This document shows, one piece after another, positions 1 to 7,289 of a stretch of DNA of 21,165 nt. Positions within the stretch are counted from its first letter, which is position 1, and each line of letters starts with the position of its first letter. This DNA is from Lysobacter_C sp966210725. Lineage in GTDB: Bacteria > Pseudomonadota > Gammaproteobacteria > Xanthomonadales > Xanthomonadaceae. The DNA lies in contig CBIHLN010000042.1 of the NCBI GenBank assembly GCA_966210725.1, positions 1 through 21,165 on the forward strand, written 5' to 3'. Below the pieces are notes generated by a model. The model was not told where the DNA came from. It saw only the letters and a list, made by a program, of their open reading frames with translations, and searched no databases. Made by a program: the position numbers and the translations under genes.

Positions 1-1361
1 CGCGCATGTGCGCCGAGGGCCACCGCCCGATCTGCCAGGACACCGGCATCGTCACGGTGTTCCTCGAGATCGGGATGGACGTGCGCTGGGCCGATGCCAC
101 GATGGGCGTGGAAGACATGGTCAACGAGGGCGTGCGCCGCGCCTACAACCACCCCGACAACAAGCTGCGTGCCAGCGTGCTGGCCGACCCGGCCGGCAAG
201 CGCGCCAACACGAAGGACAACACGCCGGCCGTCGTGAACATGAAGGTCGTGCCCGGCGACACGGTGGACGTGATCGTCGCGGCCAAGGGCGGCGGCAGCG
301 AGGCCAAGAGCAAATTCGCGATGCTCAACCCGTCCGACTCGATCGTCGACTGGGTGCTCAGGACCGTGCCGACGATGGGCGCGGGCTGGTGCCCGCCGGG
401 CATGCTCGGCATCGGCATCGGCGGCACCGCCGAGAAGGCGATGCTGCTGGCCAAGGAGTCGCTGATGGAGCCCATCGACATCACCGACCTGCAGGCCCGC
501 GGCCCGTCCAACCGCGCCGAGGAGCTGCGGCTGGAGCTGTACGAGAAGGTCAACGCGCTGGGCATCGGCGCGCAGGGCCTGGGCGGCCTGACCACGGTGC
601 TCGACATCAAGGTCAAGGACTACCCGACGCATGCGGCCAACCTGCCGGTGGCGCTGATCCCGAACTGCGCCGCCACCCGGCATGCGCATTTCACGCTGGA
701 CGGCAGCGGCCCGGTCACGCTGGAGCCGCCGTCGCTGGCGGACTGGCCCGAGCTGACCTACGACGCCAGCAAGGGCCGACGCGTCGACATGGATACCGTG
801 ACGCGCGAGGACGTGGCGTCGTGGAAGCCGGGCGAGGTGCTGCTGCTCAATGGCAAGCTGCTGACGGGTCGCGACGCCGCGCACAAGCGGATCGTCGGCC
901 TGCTGGACGCGGGCGAGGCGCTGCCGGTCGACCTGCGCGGACGCTTCATCTACTACGTCGGCCCGGTCGACCCGGTGCGCGACGAGGTCGTCGGCCCCGC
1001 CGGCCCCACCACGGCCACGCGCATGGACAAATTCACCGAGCAGGTGCTGGACCAGACCGGCCTGCTGGGCATGGTCGGCAAGGCCGAGCGCGGCCCGATC
1101 GCGCTCGAAGCCATCCGCAAGCACCGCTCCGCGTACCTGATGGCGGTGGGCGGGGCGGCGTACCTGGTGTCCAAGGCGATCAAGGCCGCGCGCGTGGTCG
1201 CCTTCGAGGACCTGGGCATGGAGGCGATCTACGAGTTCACCGTGCAGGACATGCCGGTGACCGTGGCCGTCGACAGCCAGGGCGAGTCCGTCCACAAGAC
1301 CGGCCCGCGCGAGTGGCAGGCCCGCATCGGCAAGATCCCGGTGGTGGTCGAGCCGGCCTGA
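1..1361 (+). CDS. fumA: Fumarate hydratase, class I (5' end outside the window)
   Basis: Iron-sulfur fumarase converting fumarate to malate in the TCA cycle, cytoplasmic. The frame is open from the window edge, so the first ATG (position 6) is internal. Class I enzymes of this type are about 500 residues and 451 are visible, so roughly 50 N-terminal residues are probably missing. Three cysteines lie where the family binds its 4Fe-4S cluster, counting from that ATG: C10 in ICQDTG, C129 in GWCPPGML and C221 in PNCAATRH. The C-terminal swivelling domain carries TGRDAAHKR, GPAGPTTATRMDKF and GMVGKAERG. The stop is TGA, and the first REP unit begins 30 nt later. Identity is secure; whether the organism calls it fumA or fumB is not decidable here. 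Confidence 0.95.
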   Translation, partial: RMCAEGHRPICQDTGIVTVFLEIGMDVRWADATMGVEDMVNEGVRRAYNHPDNKLRASVLADPAGKRANTKDNTPAVVNMKVVPGDTVDVIVAAKGGGSEAKSKFAMLNPSDSIVDWVLRTVPTMGAGWCPPGMLGIGIGGTAEKAMLLAKESLMEPIDITDLQARGPSNRAEELRLELYEKVNALGIGAQGLGGLTTVLDIKVKDYPTHAANLPVALIPNCAATRHAHFTLDGSGPVTLEPPSLADWPELTYDASKGRRVDMDTVTREDVASWKPGEVLLLNGKLLTGRDAAHKRIVGLLDAGEALPVDLRGRFIYYVGPVDPVRDEVVGPAGPTTATRMDKFTEQVLDQTGLLGMVGKAERGPIALEAIRKHRSAYLMAVGGAAYLVSKAIKAARVVAFEDLGMEAIYEFTVQDMPVTVAVDSQGESVHKTGPREWQARIGKIPVVVEPA

Positions 1362-1390
1362 CGGCGTCGCCTCCAACGCACCCCGCCTTT

Positions 1391-1531
1391 ATAGGAGCGG
1401 CTTCAGCCGCGAAAGCCCGCCGCTCGAATGTAGGAGCGACGTAAGTCGCGACCGCGAACCGGTGGAGGCTTGCGCGGTCGCGACTTACGTCGCTCCTACA
1501 GGGAGGCGATCGCGGCTGAAGCCGCTCCTAC
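1391..1531. repeat. Nested cluster of four REP (GTAG-type) palindromic units
   Basis: Two REP subclasses lie as nested inverted pairs. The outer pair (class A) is 1392-1411 and 1511-1530, with identical 20-bp units. The inner pair (class B) is 1430-1456 and 1473-1499, with identical 27-bp units around a 16-nt spacer. All units share the head TAGGAGCG. The full GTAG head is present in three units, but the leftmost has ATAG. Each unit is itself a small hairpin: class A pairs GCGGC with GCCGC, class B pairs GCGAC with GTCGC around GTAA. GTAG-headed REPs of this size are known from Stenotrophomonas and relatives and are linked to RAYT transposases. No such transposase is in this window. The right-hand class A unit contains the stop codon of the patatin-like gene. 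Confidence 0.9.
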
Positions 1532-2487
1532 AGGCGCGAGACAAGCGCCTTGAGCGCTTTCCGCGTCGCCGCCGCCTGCAGGTAGTCGGTTGCCAACTTC
1601 TCCAGCGCGAACACATTGGTCGAACTGGTGTCGTCCAGGTCGTCCATGCCCACCACCAGGTCGGTCTGCATGCGGAAGTAGCCGTCGCCGACCAGGTGGC
1701 GGGCGATGTAATCCACCGAATCGGTGTTGCCGTCGAACAGCACGTCGATGATGGGGATGGCCCACTCCAGCGCGCCCCATTCACGGGCGGACTTGAGGTC
1801 GATCGGCCGGTTCCGCTCGCCCGTGCCCACCGACAGCACGGTGAGGTCGTGGCTGTTGTCGACGCGGGCGTCCTTGCGCATGGCCTCGGCGATGGCGCAG
1901 GCGGTGGGGTTGTTGGCGACGACGCCGCCGTCGATCAGCGCGCAGCGGTAGCCCTCGACCGTCATCGGGTGCGCGGGGAAGTAGGTGGGTGCGGCAGCGG
2001 AGGCGCGGCACACCTCCCAGACGGGCAGGGCCTTGTGTTCGGGCTTAAAGCTTTTGAAGACGACCGGGGTGCGGGTCACGGTGTCGTAGGCCGTGACCAG
2101 CGTCGGCAGCGTCAGCTGACCGAGCGTCGTCTTGCCGAACACCTTCCTGAGCACCTTCTCCAGCCCCGCGCCGTCGTAGCGGGGGGCGGACGGACCCTGC
2201 GTGAGCAGCCGGCCTGCGCGCGACCACAGGCGACCGGCCAGGCCCGGGAAGATCGTGTGCCGTTCATCGCGATACAGATCGGCCAGCTGCGCAGGCGACA
2301 GGCCGATCCCCAGGCTGCAGGCGACCAGCGCACCGGTGGAGCTGCCGGCCAGGAGGTCGAAGTGCTTCAGCAACCCGCCGGTCTTGCCCGCGCGGGCCAG
2401 CGTGTCCTCGACCCCACCCAGCCACAGGCTGGTCACCAGTCCGCGGATGCCGCCGCCGTCCAGCGACAGGATGCGTTGCATCTTCAT
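1528..2487 (-). CDS. Patatin-like phospholipase family protein
   Basis: Predicted lipid acyl hydrolase of the patatin family, 319 residues. The oxyanion-hole motif DGGGIRG is at residues 10-16, the nucleophile elbow G-S-S-T-G at 48-52 (Ser50) and the DGG motif with the catalytic Asp at 186-188. This gives a complete Ser/Asp dyad. There is no signal peptide or membrane segment, so it is probably cytoplasmic. The ATG at 2487 has GGAGGA seven bases upstream, which favours it over the ATG two codons later. The TAG stop lies inside a REP unit. It is 94 nt downstream of pldA on the same strand and may share its transcript. CBASS effectors such as CapV belong to this family, but no nucleotide cyclase or other defence gene is nearby. 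Substrate is unknown. Confidence 0.9.
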   Translation of the reverse strand: MKMQRILSLDGGGIRGLVTSLWLGGVEDTLARAGKTGGLLKHFDLLAGSSTGALVACSLGIGLSPAQLADLYRDERHTIFPGLAGRLWSRAGRLLTQGPSAPRYDGAGLEKVLRKVFGKTTLGQLTLPTLVTAYDTVTRTPVVFKSFKPEHKALPVWEVCRASAAAPTYFPAHPMTVEGYRCALIDGGVVANNPTACAIAEAMRKDARVDNSHDLTVLSVGTGERNRPIDLKSAREWGALEWAIPIIDVLFDGNTDSVDYIARHLVGDGYFRMQTDLVVGMDDLDDTSSTNVFALEKLATDYLQAAATRKALKALVSRL

Positions 2488-2581
2488 GCGCGAGTCCTCC
2501 GATGCCGGGGCGGCCAGAGTACGGCCGATGCGGGCCGGGGGCGAGCTGTCGGTGCCTTCGCGATCGCGTCCCGCGAGGGCG

Positions 2582-3730
2582 CTAGAACCACTCCATCAGC
2601 GAGATGCCCAGCCCGACATAGGTCGCCCGGTGGTTGTAGTCGATCAGGCTCTCGCCATAGCCATCGAACACCTGCACATGGCCGCGCAGGGTGCGATTGA
2701 TGGGGAAGCCCCAGTCGAACTGCAGTGCCCCGCGTGAGTCCTCGCCACCGCGCAGCGAGTGCCGCGCCATCAGCGCAAGTTCGTGGCCCCCACGTGTGTG
2801 CACCAGCGTGAGGTCGCCGCGGCCCATGTAGTTCTCGATATCGGGGTTGTCGTCCTCGCTGCCGTCCGGAACCCGCCACCAGGGGCGCAGCGTCAGCGCC
2901 CAGTTCTCCCGGTCCAGCGCCACGGTGCCGATCACGCGGTTCCAGCTGCGGGAGAACGGGTCGGAGCGGCCGTTGGACTGGTGGTTGATGCCGATGGACG
3001 CCATCCGCCCATGCCAACCACCCAGGCGGTAGCCGTTGCGGAATACCAGCAGCACTTCGGGCTCGTAATTGGTCTCGCGGAACGGGCGCGAGTTGTCGCC
3101 GTTGTAGACCTGCCAGCGGGAGCTCTGGGTGTAGGCCATCCAGACATCGCCGTTGTCGCCGAACAGGTTTTCCAGTGCCTTGGTCTTGAAGCTGATCTGG
3201 AACTTCGCCTCGACATCGTCCAACGCCTGCGGCGTGGTAACCGTGTTGTCGGGATTGGGCGACTGCGGCGTGGTGTTGACGTCCGTGGTGTAGAACGCCG
3301 GCAACAGGTAGACCGGCTTGTAGGCACGGAAGTTGAATACGCCCAGCTTGGAGTCGCGCGCCAGCTCCCATCGGCTGTCGAGCAGGCCGCCCTTGCCGGC
3401 GTTGGCGATGCGTGCCTCCAGCGCATCCGGCCCGTCTTCGGCCCGGAACAGTTCGCCCAGCGTTTCACGCGCGCGCTCGGCCGGCGGAAGCGACTGCCGG
3501 CGGAACCGTTCGTAGGCTTCGATGTCTTCCTTCGCCCGGCGCGCCTGCTCGGCGGCGGCATCGGCCACCTGGGCGCTGTCCGCACTGCGCCCGAACGCGT
3601 TGTCGTAGCAGGCCAGGCGCTCGGAGTCGGCCTCCACCGCGCGGCACGCGTCGGCAGCCGATACCGCCATCTCCTGGGCGACGGCGATCGGCGCGATCGC
3701 CGCGAGCAGCACCACCGGTATCGCGCGCAT
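2582..3730 (-). CDS. pldA: Outer membrane phospholipase A (OMPLA)
   Basis: Calcium-dependent outer-membrane beta-barrel phospholipase that hydrolyses phospholipids mislocalised to the outer leaflet; 382 residues. The signal peptide is residues 1 to about 18 (MRAIPVVLLAAIAPIAVAQ). The catalytic triad is visible: His250 and Ser252 in NHQSNG, and Asn264 in SRSWNR. The spacing matches His142/Ser144/Asn156 of the E. coli enzyme. The last residue is Phe, as usual for barrel proteins. The mature N-terminus has about 90 extra residues relative to E. coli (289 in total), including a CRAVEADSERLACYD motif with two cysteines and a charged, probably helical stretch. The start ATG overlaps the stop of the cardiolipin synthase gene as TGATG, implying translational coupling. 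The stop is TAG. Confidence 0.93.
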   Translation of the reverse strand: MRAIPVVLLAAIAPIAVAQEMAVSAADACRAVEADSERLACYDNAFGRSADSAQVADAAAEQARRAKEDIEAYERFRRQSLPPAERARETLGELFRAEDGPDALEARIANAGKGGLLDSRWELARDSKLGVFNFRAYKPVYLLPAFYTTDVNTTPQSPNPDNTVTTPQALDDVEAKFQISFKTKALENLFGDNGDVWMAYTQSSRWQVYNGDNSRPFRETNYEPEVLLVFRNGYRLGGWHGRMASIGINHQSNGRSDPFSRSWNRVIGTVALDRENWALTLRPWWRVPDGSEDDNPDIENYMGRGDLTLVHTRGGHELALMARHSLRGGEDSRGALQFDWGFPINRTLRGHVQVFDGYGESLIDYNHRATYVGLGISLMEWF

Positions 3731-5022
3731 CACAGCTGCGACTTGATCGGCAGGATGAACTTCTCGGCGAATTTGTCCTTCCACGGGCGTGCCTGCCAGA
3801 GGTCGTAGGTGTACTGCTTGGTGTTCTTCAGGTCGGACTCGAAGACCTCGGTCATGCGCGCGGCAAATTCGCGGTCGTAGATGTTGAGGCTGGCTTCGTC
3901 GTTGAGCCGGAAAGACCGGATATCGAAGTTGGTGGAACCGACCGAAACCATCTCGCCGTCGATCACCAGCAGCTTCACGTGGATCATCGTGGGCTGGTAC
4001 TCGTAGACCTCCACGCCCGCCAGCAGGAGTTCGCCCCATTCGGCCTTGGAGGCCAGTCGGACGGTTTCCGAGTCGATGTGCTCGCCCGGCAGGAGGAGGC
4101 GGACCCGCACGCCACGGTGGCGCGCGGCGATGATCGCCTGCATGGTCAGCTCGTCGGGGACGAAATACGATGCCGCCAGATCGATGGTCTTCTCGGCGGC
4201 GGCAAGGGCCAGCAGGTACATGAGGTGCATGCTTTCGCTGCCGCTGGCAGGCGAGGCGATGAACACATGCGCGGGGCTGTCGCCGACGGCCTCCAGCGGC
4301 GGGAAGTAGTCCGGTCCGTTGAGCACCTCGCCGGTGCTCTTGATCCAGTTGTCGTTGAAGGCGGCCTGCAACTGGGCGACCGCGGGGCCTTCGATGCGGA
4401 AGTGCTCCTCGCGCCAATGGTCCGGGTCTTCGGCGTTGCCCATCCACTGGTCGGCGATACCGACACCGCCCGTGAAGCCCACGCGGCCGTCGATCACCAG
4501 GATCTTGCGGTGCGTGCGGTTATTGAGGCGGCCGATGTTGTACCAGTGCAGCGGCCGGTACCGCTCGACCTGGACGCCGGCGTCCTCCATCTTCTGCAGC
4601 ATCGCCTCTTCCATCTTGACGCTGCCGGCCCAGTCGATGGTGACATTGACCTTGACCCCGGCACGCGCCCGTTCGGCCAGGGCGTCGGTGAACTTCTGGC
4701 CGATGTCGCCGGACCAGTAGATATAGGTTTCGAAGGTGACGGTCCGCTGTGCCGAGCCGATGGCCTGCAGCATCGCCGGGAAGATCTCGGTGCCGTTGCG
4801 AAGCGGCGTGATGCGGTTCCCGGGCAGGATCGCCGGCCCCATCATGACGCCCATCTCGCGCCGGAACTGGGGATCGCTGACGGCGAAGCGGTGTTCGATC
4901 TTCCGCTCGAGTGTCTTCTCGGGCGTGGCGAAGTTCATGGCGATCGCCGCCACCAGAATCGTGGCAAGCACGGTGATCACGATCGTCCAGGTCATTTTCT
5001 TCCGGCTCCAGTTGCGTGGCAT
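3730..5022 (-). CDS. Cardiolipin synthase / phospholipase D family protein
   Basis: Membrane-bound phospholipase D superfamily enzyme that probably makes cardiolipin from phosphatidylglycerol; 430 residues. There is one N-terminal membrane segment (about residues 11-30) and two complete HKD motifs: H171-x-K173-x4-D178 followed by GFTGG, and H348-x-K350-x4-D355 followed by GSTNFD. A single membrane segment resembles ClsB-type synthases more than the two-helix ClsA type, but the exact class is uncertain. The ATG at 5022 has an AAGGGGGA ribosome-binding site. A longer reading to 5220 would run through the end of the upstream gene and is unlikely. It overlaps pldA by one base and follows the DUF456 gene by 67 nt. 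Confidence 0.9.
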   Translation of the reverse strand: MPRNWSRKKMTWTIVITVLATILVAAIAMNFATPEKTLERKIEHRFAVSDPQFRREMGVMMGPAILPGNRITPLRNGTEIFPAMLQAIGSAQRTVTFETYIYWSGDIGQKFTDALAERARAGVKVNVTIDWAGSVKMEEAMLQKMEDAGVQVERYRPLHWYNIGRLNNRTHRKILVIDGRVGFTGGVGIADQWMGNAEDPDHWREEHFRIEGPAVAQLQAAFNDNWIKSTGEVLNGPDYFPPLEAVGDSPAHVFIASPASGSESMHLMYLLALAAAEKTIDLAASYFVPDELTMQAIIAARHRGVRVRLLLPGEHIDSETVRLASKAEWGELLLAGVEVYEYQPTMIHVKLLVIDGEMVSVGSTNFDIRSFRLNDEASLNIYDREFAARMTEVFESDLKNTKQYTYDLWQARPWKDKFAEKFILPIKSQL

Positions 5023-5089
5023 GGCGGTCCCCCTTGAACGCGCGGCACTCTGGGTCAAACGCCTGTTAAGCGGTGTGAAAGGCGGTCGG

Positions 5090-5575
5090 TCACACGAACC
5101 ACGCGAGCGCAAAGAGGCCGAGCATGGCAAACGCCAACCCCAGCTTGAGGACGGTACCGATGACGATGCCCACCCAGGTGCCCAGGCCAACCTTGGCGGC
5201 GGCGTGGATCTGACGGCCATGGATCAGCTCACCTGCAAGCGCGCCCAGGAACGGACCGGCGAACAGCCCGATGGGCCCGAAGAAAAGGCCCACGAACGTG
5301 CCGATCACCGACCCTACCAGGGCCAGCCGGCTGGCACCGACCCGTTTGGCACCGAACATTGTCGCCAGGAAGTCCACGGCCAGGGAGAGCACGGTCAGCA
5401 GGCCGAGCAGCACCAGCATGGGCACACCGACCTCCTGGAAATCGCCGGTCCATGCGGCCAGCACCATGCCGGCGAAGACCAGCGGCAGGCCGGGCAGGGC
5501 AGGCAGCACCGTGCCGGCGATACCCACCAGGATAAGCACGCCTGCGAGGATGTAATAAAGAGTTTCAACCGGCAT
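5090..5575 (-). CDS. DUF456 family membrane protein
   Basis: Small integral membrane protein of 161 residues with about four or five hydrophobic segments (around 5-25, 30-45, 50-72, 85-112 and 130-160), rich in glycine (GVLILVGIAGTVLPALPGLP; FFGPIGLFAGPFLGALAGE). This pattern is characteristic of the DUF456 family, whose function is unknown. The start at 5575 is chosen because GGGGA lies upstream and the hydrophobic N-terminus follows at once. An in-frame ATG at 5614 would add 13 polar residues and has no ribosome-binding site. It is the first gene of the minus-strand lipid-enzyme block, which suggests but does not show a link to membrane lipid homeostasis. Confidence 0.82.
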   Translation of the reverse strand: MPVETLYYILAGVLILVGIAGTVLPALPGLPLVFAGMVLAAWTGDFQEVGVPMLVLLGLLTVLSLAVDFLATMFGAKRVGASRLALVGSVIGTFVGLFFGPIGLFAGPFLGALAGELIHGRQIHAAAKVGLGTWVGIVIGTVLKLGLAFAMLGLFALAWFV

Positions 5576-5608
5576 GTGTCCGTCCCCGAAATGGCCTTCC
5601 GGCCGTGA

Positions 5609-5637
5609 TTGCATTCTTAAAATACGCGGCGTAATTT
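5609..5637 (+). promoter_or_regulatory. Candidate sigma-70 promoter of the cold-shock gene
   Basis: TTGCAT at 5609-5614 and TAATTT at 5632-5637 are separated by 17 bases. Transcription starting near 5644 would give a leader of about 165 nt before the ATG at 5809, similar to the long leader of E. coli cspA. The hexamers are imperfect and there is no experimental support. The region also has to hold the promoter of the divergent DUF456 gene, which I could not place. Confidence 0.35.
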
Positions 5638-5754
5638 TCGTCCGCTGTGTTTGTCAGGGGTCACCTTGAAACGTGGCCCGAAGCGGTCGATTCAACCCCG
5701 CCTCTTCGTTTCATTGCGCCTGCTCCTTGCAACCAGCACCACGCCGCAGTCCGT

Positions 5755-5775
5755 GCCGGGCGCCCCCGGCGCCGG
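5755..5775 (+). other. GC-rich hairpin in the cold-shock gene leader
   Basis: CCGGGCGCC and GGCGCCGG can pair with a one-base bulge and a very short loop, ending about 34 nt before the start codon. Leaders of cold-shock mRNAs are often structured. A role in temperature-dependent translation is only an inference. Confidence 0.3.
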
Positions 5776-5808
5776 ATTCCCCTCATGTTCCACCAGGAGC
5801 GCGTCACC

Positions 5809-6018
5809 ATGTCGAACCGTGAGACCGGCACCGTGAAGTGGTTCAACGATGCCAAGGGGTTTGGTTTCATCAGCCGCGAGAATGGCGAGGATGTCTTCGT
5901 GCACTTCCGCGCGATCCAGTCGCAGGGGTTCAAGAGTCTGAAAGAAGGCCAGAAGGTCTCCTTCACCGTCGTACAGGGGCAGAAGGGCCTGCAGGCCGAC
6001 GCGGTCGAGCCGATGTGA
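5809..6018 (+). CDS. Cold-shock protein, CspA family
   Basis: Single cold-shock domain of 69 residues that binds single-stranded nucleic acid and acts as an RNA chaperone. The RNP1 motif is KGFGFI and the RNP2 motif VFVHF, inside the standard GTVKWFNDAKGFGFI...VFVHFRAI arrangement. Length is normal for the family. The ATG at 5809 has AGGAG nine bases upstream at 5795-5799. The in-frame ATG at 5785 would add eight residues and lacks such a site. The gene stands alone, divergent from the DUF456 gene and followed by a strong bidirectional terminator. Confidence 0.96.
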   Translation: MSNRETGTVKWFNDAKGFGFISRENGEDVFVHFRAIQSQGFKSLKEGQKVSFTVVQGQKGLQADAVEPM

Positions 6019-6042
6019 GTCCCAACGGCTTGGGGCCGCAAA

Positions 6043-6069
6043 AAAAGCCCGGCCATTGGCCGGGCTTTT
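6043..6069. terminator. Bidirectional rho-independent terminator
   Basis: A perfect 12-bp stem (AAAAGCCCGGCC at 6043-6054 with GGCCGGGCTTTT at 6058-6069) closes on the loop ATT, with an A-run on the left and a T-run on the right. It serves the convergent cold-shock gene (+) and glycine-zipper lipoprotein gene (-). Confidence 0.92.
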
Positions 6070-6092
6070 CATTGCTTGCGGTCGTCGTGGAA

Positions 6093-6572
6093 TCAGCGCA
6101 CCCACGCCCGGCCGTTGTACACGCGCACGTACGAACCTTCACGGATACCGTCGAGATCGTTCTGCGTCACAACGGTCGTACGACCGTCCTGCATGCGCAC
6201 GTACACGTTGTAGGACGCGCCGCCGGTGCGGTTCTGGATCGCGTTGCCGGCCACGGCACCCGCCACCGCGCCCGCGACCGTCGCGGTGTTCTGACGGCCC
6301 TCGCTGTCGGTCTGGTCCTTCGCGATGGCGCGGCCGGCAGCGGCGCCGACCAGGCCGCCCAGCACGGCGCCGGTGGCGCGCGGCGCGGTGCTGCCGCTGC
6401 TGACCTGCTCGATACGGGTGACGGTGCCGCAGTCATAACAGTTGGCGGTGCTGTTGCCGTAGCCGACACCGGCGCCAGCGCCTGCCGAGCCGTAACCGGA
6501 CGTCGCACAACCGGCCAGTGCCAGCACCGATGCAGTCGCCACGCCGAGCAATCGAAGGTTCATGGTGTTCAT
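6093..6572 (-). CDS. Glycine-zipper 2TM lipoprotein
   Basis: Predicted outer-membrane or periplasmic lipoprotein of 159 residues. The signal peptide ends in the lipobox L-A-G-C with Cys22 as the lipidation site. A glycine-rich stretch and a CYDC pair (Cys45, Cys48) follow. Two glycine-zipper helices lie at about residues 66-113 (GAVLGGLVGAAAGRAIA and VAGAVAGAVAGNAIQ), and a short beta-rich C-terminus (YNVYVRMQDGRTTVV...GSYVRVYNGRAWVR) ends the protein. This resembles the SlyB/PcP 17-kDa antigen family (Rick_17kDa_Anti). The ATG at 6572 has GAGGAGA five bases upstream. Such proteins help stabilise the outer membrane in enterobacteria; the role here is inferred. It is the only gene between the terminator and a 160-nt upstream gap. 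Confidence 0.9.
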   Translation of the reverse strand: MNTMNLRLLGVATASVLALAGCATSGYGSAGAGAGVGYGNSTANCYDCGTVTRIEQVSSGSTAPRATGAVLGGLVGAAAGRAIAKDQTDSEGRQNTATVAGAVAGAVAGNAIQNRTGGASYNVYVRMQDGRTTVVTQNDLDGIREGSYVRVYNGRAWVR

Positions 6573-6732
6573 TCCGCTCTCCTCAAAGATGGTGGACGGG
6601 TGGCGGAACCGCCACGCGCCGCCACCGTAGGCAGCGATCCGTGAACACGTGATCAACCCTGCGGGCGTGGTTCATCCCCCAGACGGCAAGCCGCGCTCGC
6701 CGCTAAGGGCGACGGTGCGGACCCGCGTGCGG

Positions 6733-7209
6733 TCAGCCACGGAAATCCTGGTGACAGGCTTTGCAGGCCTCACCGATGTTCTCGGAAGTGGCGGTCGCAC
6801 TCGCGCAGTTGAGGGGAGGGCTGCCCAACGCGTCATCCAGCGTCGCGCGCAGCCGTCCGGCGTGCTGCGCGAACCGGGTGTCGTCGCGCAGGTCGGGAAA
6901 CGCCGGCTCCAGGTCATTGGCGACCACGCGCAGCGCCTGCAGGTGGGGCAGCACGTCGGTGGCGGCACAGCGGTTGGCTTCGATCGAGCCCCCCATCTGC
7001 GCGAGATGTGCCTGCATCATCTGCATCGCGGCATGCGGGTAGTGGTCGGTCCAGCCCTTGCGGGACTCCAGTGCGCGCATGAGCATCACTACGCCCAGCA
7101 CGCCGATCACCAGGCCCAGCAGGAACAGGAACAGGTAACGCGAGCCGTTCCCCTTGCGGCCGGTCGCAGTGGCGTCGGAACGGGAGTCGCGGGGCTGGGG
7201 ATCGGTCAT
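6733..7209 (-). CDS. Membrane-anchored c-type cytochrome, cytochrome c'-like
   Basis: A 158-residue protein with a basic N-terminus, one membrane anchor (about residues 25-47) and a periplasmic helical domain. The haem-binding motif C149-K-A-C152-H153 lies six residues from the C-terminus. A C-terminal CxxCH after a predicted four-helix bundle is the arrangement of class II cytochromes (cytochrome c' and c-556), so this is the likely fold. There is no partner oxidoreductase nearby, so the electron donor and acceptor are unknown. The ATG at 7209 has AGGAGG eight bases upstream. I see nothing convincing in the 160 nt between its end and the lipoprotein gene beyond that gene's ribosome-binding site. 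Confidence 0.8.
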   Translation of the reverse strand: MTDPQPRDSRSDATATGRKGNGSRYLFLFLLGLVIGVLGVVMLMRALESRKGWTDHYPHAAMQMMQAHLAQMGGSIEANRCAATDVLPHLQALRVVANDLEPAFPDLRDDTRFAQHAGRLRATLDDALGSPPLNCASATATSENIGEACKACHQDFRG

Positions 7210-7289
7210 GGCCTGGCCTCCTGAATGGGTCGGCGGACGATAGCACGCAGCGTGATGCGATCCGCTGGCACGCGGCGGCGTCCTACACT

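Noticed and set aside
1528..2487. Patatin-like gene as a CBASS (CapV-type) defence effector
   Set aside because: No CD-NTase, ubiquitin-like or other defence gene lies on either side; neighbours are housekeeping lipid and TCA genes.
1462..2700. 412-residue open frame on the plus strand
   Set aside because: It starts in the REP cluster and is antisense to the patatin gene and the end of pldA. Composition is typical of a shadow frame, with no recognisable domain.
3731..4447. Long N-terminal extension of pldA
   Set aside because: The frame is open upstream but runs out of phase through the cardiolipin synthase gene. The ATG at 3730 is followed by a good signal peptide.
5023..5220. Upstream start for the cardiolipin synthase
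   Set aside because: It would read through the end of the DUF456 gene. The ATG at 5022 has a good ribosome-binding site directly before the membrane segment.
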